This document shows, piece after piece, positions 53,924-64,000 of a stretch of DNA of 64,000 nucleotides (its first letter is position 1; each line of letters opens with the position of its first letter). This DNA is from Microstegium vimineum (taxonomy: Eukaryota; Streptophyta; Magnoliopsida; Poales; Poaceae): contig CM039120.1 of assembly GCA_022036555.1 (NCBI GenBank), positions 10,826,179-10,890,178 on the forward strand. Reading direction: 5' to 3'. The notes beneath the pieces are model-generated. The model was not told the DNA's origin, did not search any database, and worked only from the letters and a program-made list of their open reading frames with translations. Position numbers and translations under genes: made by a program.

Positions 53924-54277
53924 CCAAGGTGGTACAGAGCCTGGTTTTTTTTCTTTGCAAGATAGAGCCTTGTTTGTTGTTCCAATATAATGCACGATTC
54001 AGAAGCTACCTCATACAAGGAGAGGAAATTATTTAAGATAAGAAAATGATGTACAACTACTGATACATGCACAAAATAAGCACAAAATGTGAACTAATCT
54101 AAAAAAAGAAATTGAACACAGCGAAGTGCCCAAATCTAAGAGCAGTGCAGACAACACTTACTTGAGTGCCATGCGGCGGAAGGCACTCTTAATGATCTCC
54201 TGTGCAGTAGCATTACGCCCCCACCCCGGCACCTCGTATGGGTCCCTCTGCACCGCGGCGCTAGCAACCGCTGCCGA

Positions 54278-54993
54278 TCGAGTCCCCGTTTTCCGCCTTG
54301 AACGACCCGAATTTGGGCCCGCCAGGCTCACCGTACCACCCGAAACCAGTCGCCTCCTGCCACAAAAGGCCAAGGAACCCTTCGGATCTAATCAGCGGCG
54401 GCGAGGAGCTCTGGTCATGTCCATCCGCCGCAGCTGCGGCGGCGATAGGGCTGAGATCCTTGTCAACAGGGGAACCACCACCTACACAAACGTCCCCGCC
54501 GAACTGTGACCTGACAAAAAATATTTGTGTAAATGAAAATATATATTGTTCTTCATTTTGAATTTCCTAACAACAACAAAAAATAGATGTGAGATAAATT
54601 CAAATATTACCTTAAATAAAAAATTTGTGTATAAAAATATATATCGTTCTTCATTCTCAACTTCTTGACAACAAAAAGCAAGTAGATGTGAATGGCTAAC
54701 AAATCACTTTACAATTCAGCGGCTAATAAGTAATATTGGACCAAGTATAAGTTCAATATACACAATTTTAGATTTGATATTGGCAGAATTTTTAAAAGAA
54801 AACCAACCAATGCTTACGTATTGTACTGTACTGTACGTACATCATATATATATATATATATACAACTATTGTTTGCCATATATACGTATGTACTGTATTT
54901 TGAAGCAGTGTAAAATCAATACGGCAGCACTTTCCAGTGTCCAGACCGGAGCACTGCAGGCCAGTGATTGAATAACAACATATTAATCTCTAC
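54278..54993. other. 5' flank of J-domain pseudogene with direct repeat
   Basis: A GC-rich leader-like stretch to 54510, then AT-rich DNA. A direct duplication of about 75 bp occurs at 54517-54592 and 54617-54692 (TTTGTGTAAATGAAAATATA / TTTGTGTATAAAAATATATA and onward). Confidence 0.55.
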
Positions 54994-54995
54994 TA

Positions 54996-55256
54996 CTTCC
55001 TCCATCTCAAATTGTAAGTCATTCTAAGAATCTTAGAGAGTCAAAGCATCTCAAGTTTGACTAAGAATTATAAAAAAAACTATAAAAATTTATAACATTA
55101 AATAGATATACTATGAAAATATAATTGATAACGAATCTAATGATACTTATTTGACATTATAAATATTATTATATTATTATATAAGTTTGGTCAAATTTGA
55201 AAAAATTTTGACTCTCTAAAATTTTTGGAATGACTTATAATTTAATATTGAGGGAG
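54996..55256. mobile_element. Stowaway-type MITE, 261 bp
   Basis: CTTCCTCCATCTCAAATTGT and the complementary ACTTATAATTTAATATTGAG..GGAG ends, flanked by TA on both sides. AT-rich, no ORF. Confidence 0.8.
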
Positions 55257-55868
55257 TATAATTTATGAAAGGCATTGGCCGGGCGCTGGCAGGGATGAAA
55301 GGCAAGGCGCTGGGCAGGGTGAGGGTAATATCTAGAAATTTTCTTACTTATCCTGTTGCGGGCACTGCTGCCCTGTACTTCTGACGAAATCCTGTTGGGG
55401 GCACTGCCGGCCTGTTCTTCTGACGGAATCAGAGCCTGCTGGCTGTTGCTTCCGCAGTTCCGCGATCTTTCTCCACAAAATGCTGGGCGTTGGCAGGGTG
55501 CAGGCAGTGATTCACGCGGGGAGGACATGGAGTGCTTCACGCACGCGTCGGAGGATCGGCGTGCACGATAGCTGGGGCGCCCTCACGCCGGATCGGAGGA
55601 TTGCGTGGCGTGCGGCCTGCCGTCGAGGACTCGGGTTTCACGCGGGGTGAGGGTGCGGGATGAGAGGCGGGTGAGAAGCATCGGTTATGGGCCATTAGAT
55701 CTGATGTTGATGTTTCGTGAGCCTTTAATTTTAATAAAGGTAAATTCCTGTGTATAATTTTCTATGTACATAAAGGTAGGATTCCTCAGTGGAGGATGTT
55801 TATGTGGGTGGACCTAAATTTATTTGAAGAATTTATCAATTATAGTAGAGATGAGTATATATAGGATC
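55257..55868. other. Intergenic with short tandem duplication
   Basis: GC-rich block with a duplication of about 48 bp (CCTGTTG.GGGCACTGC, near 55350-55430). No gene signature in ORFs 55235-55571. Confidence 0.5.
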
Positions 55869-58800
55869 TGTAACACCCGGTTTTAAGACCAAAATCAGAT
55901 GTACCCTATATGTGAGCCCAGAAAGTCAATTCTCACATATAGCTACAGAACAAAGTAATATCAAAAGACAATACCTAAAATATATAACATAAAATATCAA
56001 AGGATAACCTTAAAGCAGCAAACAACGGAACGATAACTCTGATCTTCGGGTGAAAACTCCAAGTCCACAGGGACCAACTGACTAGTTGATCACAAGTCTA
56101 TCTTCTTTAGCTCTTGCAATCTGGTACCCATCCGGGATCTTTAAAGGTGATGACAACAAACGTCAGCTCACCATGCTCAGCAAGTATAACAGGGGGTTCA
56201 TGAGGCTCAAAAAGGATAGACACGGATTTAACTGCGTCAGCTTTTAAGTAAGTCATAATTTTAGCAATTGAGTAGCATCAAGTTCTTCATAAGCCCAAAT
56301 AACCACATGATCAATGTAACAAGATATAATGCTTATATGAACAATTAACAATAACTTATGATTAATAACAGCTGATGAACTATGACATGAGGACATCACA
56401 CAGTAAGGAGCCCAAGCCGCTCATAACCGTGAGCACGGCTGTCATGATAGTTTTACACTCTACAGAGGTCGTACATCTTTACCCACAAGTCGTGATTTGC
56501 CCTTTCGCCCGAGGTAGCTAGCCTCTTAACCCACTTCCAAGATAGGTCGGCAAGGTTCACTACGAGACCTTTCGTAGGTTCCACCAATAAGTAGCAACCC
56601 GCTCCAAGTTTTCTCAGTGAAAAGCTAGGGCTCCCCTCCTGAAGGTCACTGCAGCGCACTCAACAAGTAGGCCGAGCCCCAACAAGTCAGAGCCCTTCTT
56701 GTGCCCTTTCGGGTAAGCTGCCACAAACTAGTAAAAGTCTAGTACTAAGTCAAGCCAGAACCATATAGCTTATGGTAGCACTGTTTTCCTGGGGGAATCC
56801 ACTTACAGAGATATCCCTATGAGTGAGAACATAGGTGTGAGTTCCTGATGTTCCACCTATAGTCCACGTTGCTAAAAAGTCATCTTTTATCGTTATTGCA
56901 TATATCATTAGTCAAGTTACAAGATCATGGTCATTCTGTAAGAGCACTAGCTTTGATCTACCCAATGCAAACCCTCAAAGGTGACAAGGTACATGATATC
57001 AAATCTAGGTAATCCTTAAGGGTAACAAGGTAGACACATGCATATGAATTAAGTATTTAAGGTGAATAGGACAACAAGGAAGATCCCATGCTATACTTGC
57101 CTTAAACTCAGATCCTTTCTTCAAAGATCAACTTCTTCAAAAGATCTACTTCTTCAACATATCTTCTGAAACACCACTCCTTGATCACCAACGTAACACT
57201 CACCGATTGGACAAGATCACAAACACCACTCAAACACCTGATCAAACATACATAGCATACATATATATCTATTTATAACAATACACCAATCAATGAAAAG
57301 GATTTAAAAAGAAAACTACGCATCTCTACGATCACGAAGTCCTGAAGAACACGCTAAACGGAGCTACGGTGATCAAGCTACGACTAACGGTAGATCGGCT
57401 TTTGAAAAGAGAACTAAGAGCTTCATTAATTTTAGTTATGTAAAAGGATGAATAAGGTATTTCAGAGAAATACCTAAGTTGGATTAAGTCAAAATTATAT
57501 TTAGATTTGAAAACCGAAGTGGAACTATGCATATTTTATTTATAAACATATTGCATAGTCTTTAATCAAGTTATGGATTAATCATGAAATTAAAGAGCTA
57601 CTAACATAGATTTAAAAGGCACTACTGCGTAGATAACGATTTTAGAAAGATAACGCAACTTGAACAAGGCGAAACGGATTTAAAACGAAGGAGATAAGAT
57701 TAAAACAAGTTTTAGGAATTTGAAACACATTTAAAATCATTTGAATAAATAAATATTTTCAAAGTTTCAAACAGATTTGATTATGGTTTTAACATGAAGA
57801 AAACAACACTATGAAACTAACGCAACTCGTTTGGTTGAAAACGAATTTAAAATGCATCTTTTATAAGCATTTCAAAACCGATGGCAGTTTTGTAAATACT
57901 GTTTTTCAATTTACTTTCGAAATAAAAACGAAACTGAACCGGTATACGCTTTTCAAGGGAGAAAGCGTAACTTAGGAAGACGCTAACGGACTGTGGCGCG
58001 GGGCCGGCAGGGTTGCCACGTGGCGCGTCACGGTTGGCTGGGTCCACGGGGCGGCGCGTGGACCGGATGCGGGGCTCGGTCCACCGGTCCATGGTGGACC
58101 AGGACACTTACCCCTTCGGGGGATCTGATCCTGGCCGTCCGTGCCGGATCGGACGACGCAGGGGAGGGGCGCGGTGGCGAGGGACGCCGGGCGACGTCGC
58201 GACGCGACGGCGCGCCATGGGAGGGGCTCCCGAGGTCGTCGGCACGCGGCCGGTTCGGCGCTGCATGGCTCTCGTGACGAAGGCAAAGGGACGGGGAGAG
58301 AGCAGGGGTGACGGCGGACTCACCCAAGCCCTCGACAACGGCGGAGGAGCTCAACCGGGGCAAGATCAGCGGCGATGCGCTATGGCAGGCGCCCAAGCTC
58401 GCCGGCAAGCAGCCGAGCGGGTGCTACCGGCCTCGTATCGCGATGCTGACCGCACCAGGAGGGAGCGGCGACGGTGGCGGACGTGCTCAGGGGCACAGAG
58501 GCGGCGGGGGGGCTTCCCACGGCGAGGGCGACGGCGGCAGCGGCTCTGGTGGGGCGGAGCTCGTCGAGGGAGCAAGGGGAGGGGGAAAAGGGGGGTCTGG
58601 GGCGGCTTTTATAGGGCCCCGGCGGGTGCGGCTGGCGGCGCGAGTGCGCTAGGGGTGCGAGAGCGGCGGCGGAGTGGCCATAATGGCCACTCGGTGGGGA
58701 GCGGTTACGGGGAGGCGAAGCGAGAGGGCGGCGGCGTGCCGAGGTGTTTCGGCCGGAGGAAGGGGAAGGGGTGGGTCGCCGACTGGAGGGTGGCCCGGCG

Positions 58801-59304
58801 GTCAGCGGGTGCTGGACATGCCGACAAGCGGGCCCGGGATGGCAGCGAGGCAGGGGAGTGGAGGCGAGCAGGCCGCGCGGGATGGGCCAAGGCCCAAGCG
58901 GGGGAGAGAGAAGGCCTTCGAGCCAGATGGAGGAGAGGGGAAGTGGGCCTGCGGGAAGGAGAAGGAGAGAAGAAAGCCAGCCATGGGCTGGGCCAAAAGG
59001 AGAAAGGGAGAAAGGGAGGGGTTTCCTTTCTTTTATTTCTTTTTCTTAAACTTTTTTCCAAAAGCATTTTCCAAACAAACCTTGAAAGGGTTTTTGAAAT
59101 CTTTTTAAATTCTTTTGAAATTTAACAAAGCCACACATACAACTTAAACCTTATGCAGAGGCATGAGTGCACATACATGTTGCTAGCTCTAAGAAGTTTT
59201 AATTTGATAAAAGTTTTTAATTTTCTACATTTTCATGAACACAAAAATTCGGAATTAAATCATTTTAGCTTTATTTTCGAGAAAACAAAATTTGGGGTGT
59301 TACA
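55869..59304 (-). mobile_element. Solo LTR, 3.4 kb (Ty3/gypsy-like)
   Basis: Termini TGTAACACCC and GGGTGTTACA. Flanks GGATC (55864-55868) and GGATG (59305-59309) match at four of five bases. It is homologous on minus to the LTR at 1-1910. The GC-rich interior contains long but spurious ORFs (58013-59125 and its antisense), with Gly/Arg bias and no domain. No internal region or second copy is present. Confidence 0.8.
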
Positions 59305-60879
59305 GGATGCTATCTTTTTAAATTGCTGAAGTAGACTATGCTGGGCTGCTTGGCTATTTCCATTTTTTTCACCTACTGTAGCTAGTGCTTGCCTGCTTGC
59401 AGCAGCCGCAATAGCGTTGCTGGCTTGCTGCAGCAATCGTTGTGTTGAACGGGATGTAACTTTGTTAACAAATAATTAATGATAGGTTTTATATATACAT
59501 CTTTCAAAAAATGATGAGCTAGCTAGGTTTAATTTCGGGAAATTCCTGTCCGGATTTAACAAATGTTGAGCTTGCTGGTTGAACATTCACCGGGTAGAGC
59601 CTCACTCATATTGGCGTTTAGGACGGGCAGATGCTACACTAGCTAGTTGAAAGTTTTGCCCGCAAAATTCTTTACAAGCTGATCGATGCTAGTATGTGCG
59701 ATCCTTTCTTCCTTGACGAAGAAACATGAGTATACATTAGTAGTGGATGTTTCCGTCTAAGCAGGGAAGAATGTCATGTTTAGAATATAGGACTTCGATA
59801 ATGACGTGACCTGTTGGTGCCAACACTACTTTATTTACCATACGTCATGGCAAGAACACATGGCTACTAACAATAGAGTATCAAGTATATATATTCAAAT
59901 GTCAACAAATAAAGTTGTCTGCAAATAAACTCTGTGGCTTATAGAGATCCACGAGCTCGATCAGATAAATAAAAAGTCGATCGCCGGATACTCTCCTTGC
60001 ATCGATCAGCTGACCACATGCATGCATATATTGACCACTACTAGTGGGTGCCAGTACCACACAGATCAGTGCTCACGAATCTCAATGCACTGTAACCAGG
60101 CTAGGTTTCTCGAGGTTCATTGAATCTAGACATGCCTGCTGCACACAGATCAGTGCTTTGCTCGATCTGTAACAATGGAAGAAGTGAATTTTTGCAGAAT
60201 ATGATCTGGTTCGAATTTTAGGATCTTCCAACATAGTGTGCTCGAGAGGAATATATGCCTATTTCCCCCCTCTAGCTAGTTGGGAATCTGTGTGCAAATA
60301 AGTAGTACTAGCATTGAAGTGAACCTCACACAACTGCGCAAGTATATACGTACTCGTCGTCTGTCGTCTCTATGCATGCATATGGGGCCACATCTTCGAT
60401 GATGGATTTCATTCGATGCATAGAGACAAGTAGTTCCTGGCTGCTGGGTACTCGTACGTACTAGCAACTAGGTCCTTTAGGCACTAGATACTGCCAGTTG
60501 TACGCAAGCAGAGAATAATAAGAAAGACGTCTCACATATAGTCTGGCAAAGTGACAAGTTTGCCTTTGTTCTGCGTATGTATATGACGGCAGCTGAGACC
60601 TACAATCAAGTGTGGACGACATGAACATGCATGATCTTTTCAAGTTGCTGCTAAAAAATTATAACCATAATACTGTTTAGCGACGCATAGAACGGATCTT
60701 TTATTATTAATCAAAATTAAAGTTTATTTTGCAATCTAGATTATGATTATTTATCTTTGTATTATTTATTCACATAAATGTTAAATTCATATTACAATAG
60801 AAATTAATATTAGTTTCTCAAGTCCAGATACCAACCAAACATATCTTTTTTACACTTGTCAGACAGAAAAAAAAAACTA
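59305..60879. other. Intergenic
   Basis: No gene found. Repeated CACACAGATCAGTGCT occurs near 60058 and 60142. A perfect hairpin lies at 60366-60427. Confidence 0.5.
60366..60427. repeat. Perfect 12-bp inverted repeat
   Basis: GTCTCTATGCAT (60366-60377) and ATGCATAGAGAC (60416-60427) with a 38-bp loop. Too short for a typical plant miRNA precursor. Confidence 0.8.
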
Positions 60880-61116
60880 CTCTCTTCATCCTAAATTATA
60901 AGACATTCCAAAAACATTGGAGAACCAAACTATCTTAAGTTTGACCAAACTTATATGATAATATAATAACATTCATAGTGTCAACTAAATATCATTAGAT
61001 TTTTTATCAATTATATTTTTATATGTCTATTTGATGTCATAAATCTTTATAATTTTTTGTCAAATTTGATATGCGTTGACTCCAAGATTCTGAGAATGTC
61101 TTATGGATTAAGGGAG
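60880..61116. mobile_element. Stowaway-type MITE, 237 bp
   Basis: CTCTCTTCATCCTAAATTAT and the complementary ATGTCTTATGGATTAAGGGAG ends, flanked by TA duplications. AT-rich. Confidence 0.8.
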
Positions 61117-61990
61117 TATTAATTTTTCGGACAACTTCTAGGCACCAGGCAAGGTGCCCATGCATCCTACCAAACAGGCTCGAGGTGCGTGGCTCGTGTC
61201 GAAACACGTCTTCTCCGGCCGATCTGACGATGGTCCTCCATTGGGGACTGATTCCTTGGGCAATGAATTCTTGGAACGCTGCATCTGCATGGGCACCTAG
61301 ATTCACAAGAACCAGCCACCACTTTTCTCTGACGACGGAAAATTCACGAGGATGACCTTTTTACCTGCAAGCTTACTGCGGTCAGGTCAGTGTGCTAGTG
61401 CTTGTGCGCTTGTCCACCACGAGTCCGCGCGCCACGGACCGGCACCAAGCGGCTCTCATTGCTCAGGCAGGTTCAGGTCATGGCCAGGCAAAAGTGGCCC
61501 GGTCTCGCTCGGTACACGCCGCTTGACATGGCCGGGACTTAGCGGCATGCACTGGCACTGCTGCGTGCCTGCCCCCAGTGAGCGACAGTGTTGCCAGTAA
61601 TACATTTGCAACAACGCATGGATCAAACGTTTGCATGGACCAACATTCCTTTCGTTACAACAAAACTAATTTTCAGAGTTGGGTACACCTTTCCTTTGAT
61701 CTGACCGTACCACTAGAATTCCTTTGGCAGCATACAGTCATACAGTGACAGGTAAGTTCATCCAGTCATCAGGACGACGTATAACCTAAGACCCCAGAAG
61801 CATCAACCTCTGCTGTTTCTAAACACACACAACACAACCAAAACACTAACAAAACCTGTCGGTAAGCTTCAGCATACTATTGGAAAATCATGCTGAATCG
61901 GTGAGAGTGAGACCCTACATGTGTATATGACAGGGGGAAAAAACCTTCCTTGTGAAACCCTGTCGTCGTTTTTTGTCCAGCCGAAGCGCC
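61117..61990. other. 3' flank of queuine tRNA-ribosyltransferase gene
   Basis: Includes the likely 3' UTR (from 61990 leftwards). The ORF 61037-61306 has no signature. No other gene is seen. Confidence 0.5.
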
Positions 61991-63888
61991 TTAATTCGGC
62001 ACAACTCCATTTGCGTCAACCGGCAAAGTTAAAGGTGGCCCCAGGACGCTTGGTGTCAGACATTTGGTGGAAGCACAGCACTCGGATATGTCAATTCCAG
62101 CGACCTCCATCGCGTTACGAACCCACTGCGGAACGTCCCCCTTTGGGAACTGCATAGCATCGTTCATCAAGCAGTAAGACATCACGTCAACAGCATAGTA
62201 GGACATACAGTACTAATCAAGTGTCTATAGTTTCAGCTAGTAATCTGGTATTTTTTTTCCAATTCAAACATTTAACTGCACACATAGTTCATGTCTGTTT
62301 CTCTGAGAATACTACTGACAGAATGTGTATGACACGACAAGAAAAGCAACACAAACCTGCACCCTCAAGAATCCTCGCACGAATCTACAAGATGGCACAA
62401 AAATCATGTTATTTCCCCCCATGCAAATTTCAATAGCAGTTCAGACAAATGTGGGTTTGATAAGAACATACTCTGGAAATCGTCCTTCAAGAATAGACAT
62501 GTGGAGGTCTCTACTTAACTGAAATTGATAGGTAAACAATCAGCGACAGTGCTTAAAACATAAATTTTTCAAAATGGAATAACACAGCAAAAACAAGAAT
62601 AAGCATACCCGCATCATAAATGACAAATTATGATATGACAGCAGTTGAGAGCCCATGGCATCTTTTGTGACCAGGCAATGTAAGTAGGCACGTGTATATT
62701 TTTTGCAGACCTGGCAGGCCATGCCATAGAACACCAACAAAGAAGATTTTCAGATTACTTAATGGCCACTTTGTTCCCAGTGAAGTTGAAGCCTTACCAT
62801 GCATGAACAGGTAGGATCAATTGGCCGTTCATCAGTCGCCATTGCATTATGTTTCAACTTCAGGACACCCTAGGATTAAAATACATAACAAGAGTTGACA
62901 TTGTACTGAAGCTTAGGAAGAAAATGAAAATAGTAGATGCTCAGAATGAGGCCGTAGTATAAAGCTGATATGACAGAACAGAAAAGGATATAAATGACAA
63001 AATTAAAAAAAAAATGTCCCTCGGTGATATGATTGAAAAGGCTATACCTCAGGCACAAGTGCAGTCCCAAAACGAGCAGTCCGTGTTGGATAAACACAGT
63101 CATACATGTCTGCACCCAAAGCACTGCATACTACAATATCAAGTGGATAGCCAACACCCTGCATGTATTAGCATAACAGTGAAGTTAACCAAAGAATTGA
63201 ATTAACATGATCGCCTCCCCTATCAATTGGAGCTTGGTATCTCTATTTGCAAAGAGAGATACTTGCACCAAGGAACATGACCTTTTATGCAACCAGAAAA
63301 TGAATGAAGCAATTCAAACTTGATTATACCATAACATATCGTGGTTTATTTTCAGGCAATCCAGCGGTGCATTGGGCAACAACACGCCAAAATGAATCCT
63401 TGTCTTCACCACCAGCAAGACCACCAATTGCATATCTAGCAACAAAAAGATAAAAAAAAAATTGAGCTACTATAACAGATGCAAATAAAAAAATAATACA
63501 TCTAAAATAGGGACGCTTCTGGAAGTATGTCATAGGTACTGGCAATAATAGGGAAGCCAAAACCAATTGTAGTGAGTGCAGAATAACTCTAAGAAAATAT
63601 GTTACTAGGTGCAAATGTCATGGGAATAAATTGTGTTCGTCCAACTCAGCTGTGAAAATTTAGTTCATGACATACCCAGGAAGATTCCGCTCAACCAAAC
63701 CCCTCACGCAGATATCTCTGGAATTAGGGAAAAAGTATCGCTCAGTAAGTTCTAAATCTAATTGATGACCTGAAAAAAAAAAGGATAAATGAAATACATA
63801 TAATAAGCTAGATGAACTCACCTAAGAACTGGATCCAATCCTCCTTGCACAATCCCAAATAAGTTCTGGACATCAGGTTTCTTGTGAG
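61991..63888 (-). CDS. QTRT1: Queuine tRNA-ribosyltransferase catalytic subunit (3' exons; partial)
   Basis: Nine exons on minus: 63888-63822, 63717-63676, 63435-63330, 63158-63048, 62869-62798, 62710-62609, 62518-62472, 62384-62357 and 62149-61991. All have GT/AG introns and consistent phase. The enzyme exchanges guanine at the wobble position of tRNAs with GUN anticodons for queuine. Motifs: FGIVQGG, YAIGGLAGGE, GVGYPLDIVV, MYDCVYPTRTAR (nucleophile Asp in the DC.. motif) and the zinc site CSCMVC plus the His of SYHNL. About 250 residues are present; the rest lies past the right edge. No lesion is seen. The C-terminal extension beyond VRNAM is not part of the catalytic core. It acts with a second subunit (QTRT2) in other eukaryotes. 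Confidence 0.94.
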
Positions 63889-64000
63889 CTACATTTAAAC
63901 ATTGAACGGAACACACACCACTTTAATAAGCCATGCATAGCACTGGATAATACATTACTATCGGTTTTCAAAAGTTCTTTTGGTAAGATGATTAAATGCA
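63889..64000 (-). other. Intron of queuine tRNA-ribosyltransferase gene
   Basis: AT-rich sequence upstream (on minus) of the first visible exon, ending in a TGTAG acceptor at 63889-63893. The preceding exon is outside the window. Confidence 0.7.

Larger units (their letters stand above)
41010..54277 (-). pseudogene. J-domain co-chaperone pseudogene (ARG1/DnaJ16-like)
   Basis: Exons on minus: ~54277-54162 (J-domain start, AQEIIKSAFRRMALK), 41677-41557 (YHPDKN with the HPD motif, then KFQEVIFSYNILSDPDNRRK), 41483-41399 (LELDLSSLNIVNTMFATLF), 41295-41216 and 41114-41010 (DKEVKMGLVCRVHSSSKIKF). The order matches plant ARG1-like J proteins of about 400 residues, HSP70 partners on membranes. Lesions: the expected start lies near 54275 but an extra base breaks the ATG, one base is missing just after HPDKN, TAG at 41103-41105 sits where a Gln codon is conserved, and the acceptor before 41677 has no AG. 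The C-terminal half is missing. A 12-kb copia element fills the first intron. Confidence 0.85.

Noticed and set aside
58013..59125. 370-residue ORF
   Set aside because: It lies entirely inside the solo LTR in very GC-rich DNA, has Gly/Arg bias and no domain, and equally long antisense frames exist.
60366..60427. miRNA precursor
   Set aside because: The 12-bp stem is too short and there is no extended pairing for a miRNA/miRNA* duplex.
61037..61306. 89-residue minus ORF downstream of the QTRT1 gene
   Set aside because: It overlaps a MITE end and shows no family signature or splice context.

Overview
The window reads as nuclear DNA of a grass, most likely a panicoid. The evidence is GC-rich monocot-style exons, plant-type introns, CACTA, Ty3/gypsy and Ty1/copia elements, and Stowaway MITEs. 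I cannot name the species. There are no operons, rRNA genes, CRISPR arrays or bacterial signals. Most of the window is transposable elements. Two host genes look functional (34790-35841 and 61991-63888, the latter continuing past the right edge), and one host gene is broken (41010-54277).

Region 1 (1-34675) is a nested stack whose order can be read from exact target-site duplications. A decayed outer CACTA element (about 2160-34675, tnp2 gene on minus) is split by a Ty3/gypsy-type LTR element (3212-30428, duplication GCTAC). The 5' LTR of that element is itself split by a 15.3-kb CACTA element (3478-18772, duplication TCA). The inner CACTA carries a tnp2-type transposase pseudogene on minus, a spliced TNPA-like pseudogene on plus, two tRNA-like relics and a captured coding fragment. 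The LTR element has gag and protease remnants but no reverse transcriptase or integrase. It also carries a spliced antisense gene of the 'putative gypsy-type transposon' domain family. At the left edge, the end of a large LTR (1-1910) abuts the outer CACTA.

Region 2 (34676-41009) holds an apparently intact three-exon gene of the class I glutamine amidotransferase / gamma-glutamyl peptidase family on minus. Its TATA box and a minimal upstream ORF are visible. Beyond it lie AT-rich intergenic DNA with Stowaway MITEs (one nested in another), a possible gene fragment and a small tandem repeat.

Region 3 (41010-54277) is a J-domain co-chaperone pseudogene of the ARG1/DnaJ16 type on minus. Its first intron holds a 12.1-kb Ty1/copia element (41778-53923, duplication CCAAG). 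That element's reverse transcriptase is split by a 1.9-kb solo LTR (46062-47999, duplication CAATA).

Region 4 (54278-64000) has Stowaway MITEs, a 3.4-kb solo LTR (55869-59304) related to the LTR at the left edge, intergenic DNA with a small perfect hairpin, and the last nine exons of queuine tRNA-ribosyltransferase (catalytic subunit) on minus.

Boundaries, splice sites and frames were read by eye. Family assignments rest on recognised motifs, not on database searches.
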